From contig NZ_JAYREK010000004.1 of assembly GCF_041908905.1 (NCBI RefSeq), positions 1 through 64,000 of the forward strand: 64,000 nt of DNA, read 5' to 3'. Below are positions 63,467 through 64,000 of this stretch, piece by piece. The stretch's first letter is position 1, and every line of letters starts with the position of its first letter. This DNA comes from Zoogloea sp041908905 (GTDB taxonomy: Bacteria; Pseudomonadota; Gammaproteobacteria; Burkholderiales; Rhodocyclaceae). The notes under the pieces were generated by a model that was not told where the DNA came from, did not search any database, and saw only the letters and a list, made by a program, of their open reading frames with translations. Made by a program: the position numbers and the translations under genes.

Positions 63467-64000
63467 TCAGGCCCAGTCCCGGTGCACCAGGTAGTCGGTG
63501 TAAAGCAGCGCCTCGGGGCTGCCCGGCTCCGGCTGCCAGTCGTAGCGCCATTTGACGATGGGCGGCATGGACATCAGGATGGATTCGGTGCGGCCGCCGG
63601 ATTGCAGGCCGAACAGGGTGCCCCGGTCGAAGACCAGGTTGAACTCCACGTAGCGGCCGCGGCGGTAGGCCTGGAAGTCGCGCTCTCGCTCACCGTAGGG
63701 CGTGTCGCGGCGGCGCTCGGCGATGGGCAGCCAGGCGGGCAGGAAGGCGTCGCCGACGCTGCGGGTCATCGCGAAGGCGGCCTCGAAATCGACCTGCCCG
63801 TCGGCGCCGTGGTCGTCGAAGAACAGGCCGCCGACGCCGCGGGGTTCGTTGCGGTGCTTCAGGTAGAAGTAGCGGTCGCACCAGTCCTTGAGCCGCTTGT
63901 ACTCGGCCTCGCCCCAGGGGAGCACGGCGGTCTTGCAGGTGGCGTGGAAGTGGCGGACGTCGTCCTCGAACGGGTAGTAGGGGGTGAGGTCCATGCCGCC
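63467..64000 (-). CDS. hemF: Oxygen-dependent coproporphyrinogen-III oxidase, 5' part outside window
   Basis: HemF converts coproporphyrinogen III to protoporphyrinogen IX with O2. The window holds the C-terminal 177 residues, beginning GGMDLTPYYPFEDDVRHFH and including RGVGGLFFDDHG and the signature GRYVEFNLVFDRGTLFGLQS. The frame stays open to the window end, so the gene is cut there and not truncated in the genome as far as can be seen. The oxygen-dependent form suits an aerobic or facultative organism. Confidence 0.96.
   Translation of the reverse strand, partial: GGMDLTPYYPFEDDVRHFHATCKTAVLPWGEAEYKRLKDWCDRYFYLKHRNEPRGVGGLFFDDHGADGQVDFEAAFAMTRSVGDAFLPAWLPIAERRRDTPYGERERDFQAYRRGRYVEFNLVFDRGTLFGLQSGGRTESILMSMPPIVKWRYDWQPEPGSPEALLYTDYLVHRDWA

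Overview
The window is about 64 kb of very GC-rich chromosome. The gene content fits a betaproteobacterium, most likely of the Rhodocyclales/Azoarcus-Thauera-Azospira type (an inference): hemA-prfA-prmC-grxD, divergent ppc/hemC, argH divergent from algZ-algR, a nirBD locus, a PEP-CTERM protein and an HPr-rel-A gene set. No tRNA, rRNA or CRISPR array was seen.

Layout. 1-0.7 kb: end of an IS3-family element. 0.7-2.05: hflX. 2.3-12.9 (accessory): a TIR-deoxyribosyltransferase-like protein with a Nudix hydrolase on the minus strand. Opposite them on the plus strand run a second TIR gene (interrupted by an in-frame TGA), a membrane-spanning nSTAND-WD40 protein, a FecR-domain protein and an OmpA-type lipoprotein. 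Then come LPP20, small-lipoprotein, FlgO-like and FlgT-like genes without other flagellar genes. 13.0-14.4: double-PAS soluble chemoreceptor. 14.4-21.4: five minus-strand genes (PhnD-like binding protein, hybrid kinase, MglA-like GTPase, histidine kinase, REC-PilB/GspE fusion) that look like one signalling and motility-control unit. 21.6-28.3: envelope/stress region (YkgJ-type protein, BON lipoprotein, lone receiver, lipid kinase, metallophosphoesterase, DUF883, NarL-type regulator and kinase, DUF1328), with a shared promoter motif. 28.6-32.6: unknown protein, atypical class A PBP, free-standing lipoyl-like domain. 32.7-36.4: hemA-prfA-prmC-grxD. 36.4-42.2: nirB-nirD-FNT-PP2C/kinase operon behind a sigma54-type promoter and a structured leader. 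42.3-45.2: HPr-rel-A-type cluster. 45.5-48.2: argH and a Ser/Thr kinase with a cyclic-nucleotide domain. 48.3-50.1: algZ-algR. 50.25-50.54: a 14-unit repeat with 21-bp phasing. 50.6-56.9: YgiQ-type radical SAM protein, PEP-CTERM protein, ppc. 57.0-61.1: hemC-hemD-hemX-hemY. 61.3-64.0: ahpC, a PepSY membrane protein and the start-truncated hemF.

How they work together. Haem synthesis is well represented (hemA, C, D, X, Y, F), and the siroheme-dependent nitrite reductase NirB draws on the same uroporphyrinogen branch. Many genes sense signals at the envelope. The most unusual candidates are the TIR/STAND/FecR/OmpA block, where the STAND protein is predicted to hold its NTPase in the cytoplasm and two WD40 propellers in the periplasm, and the MglA-REC-PilB unit.
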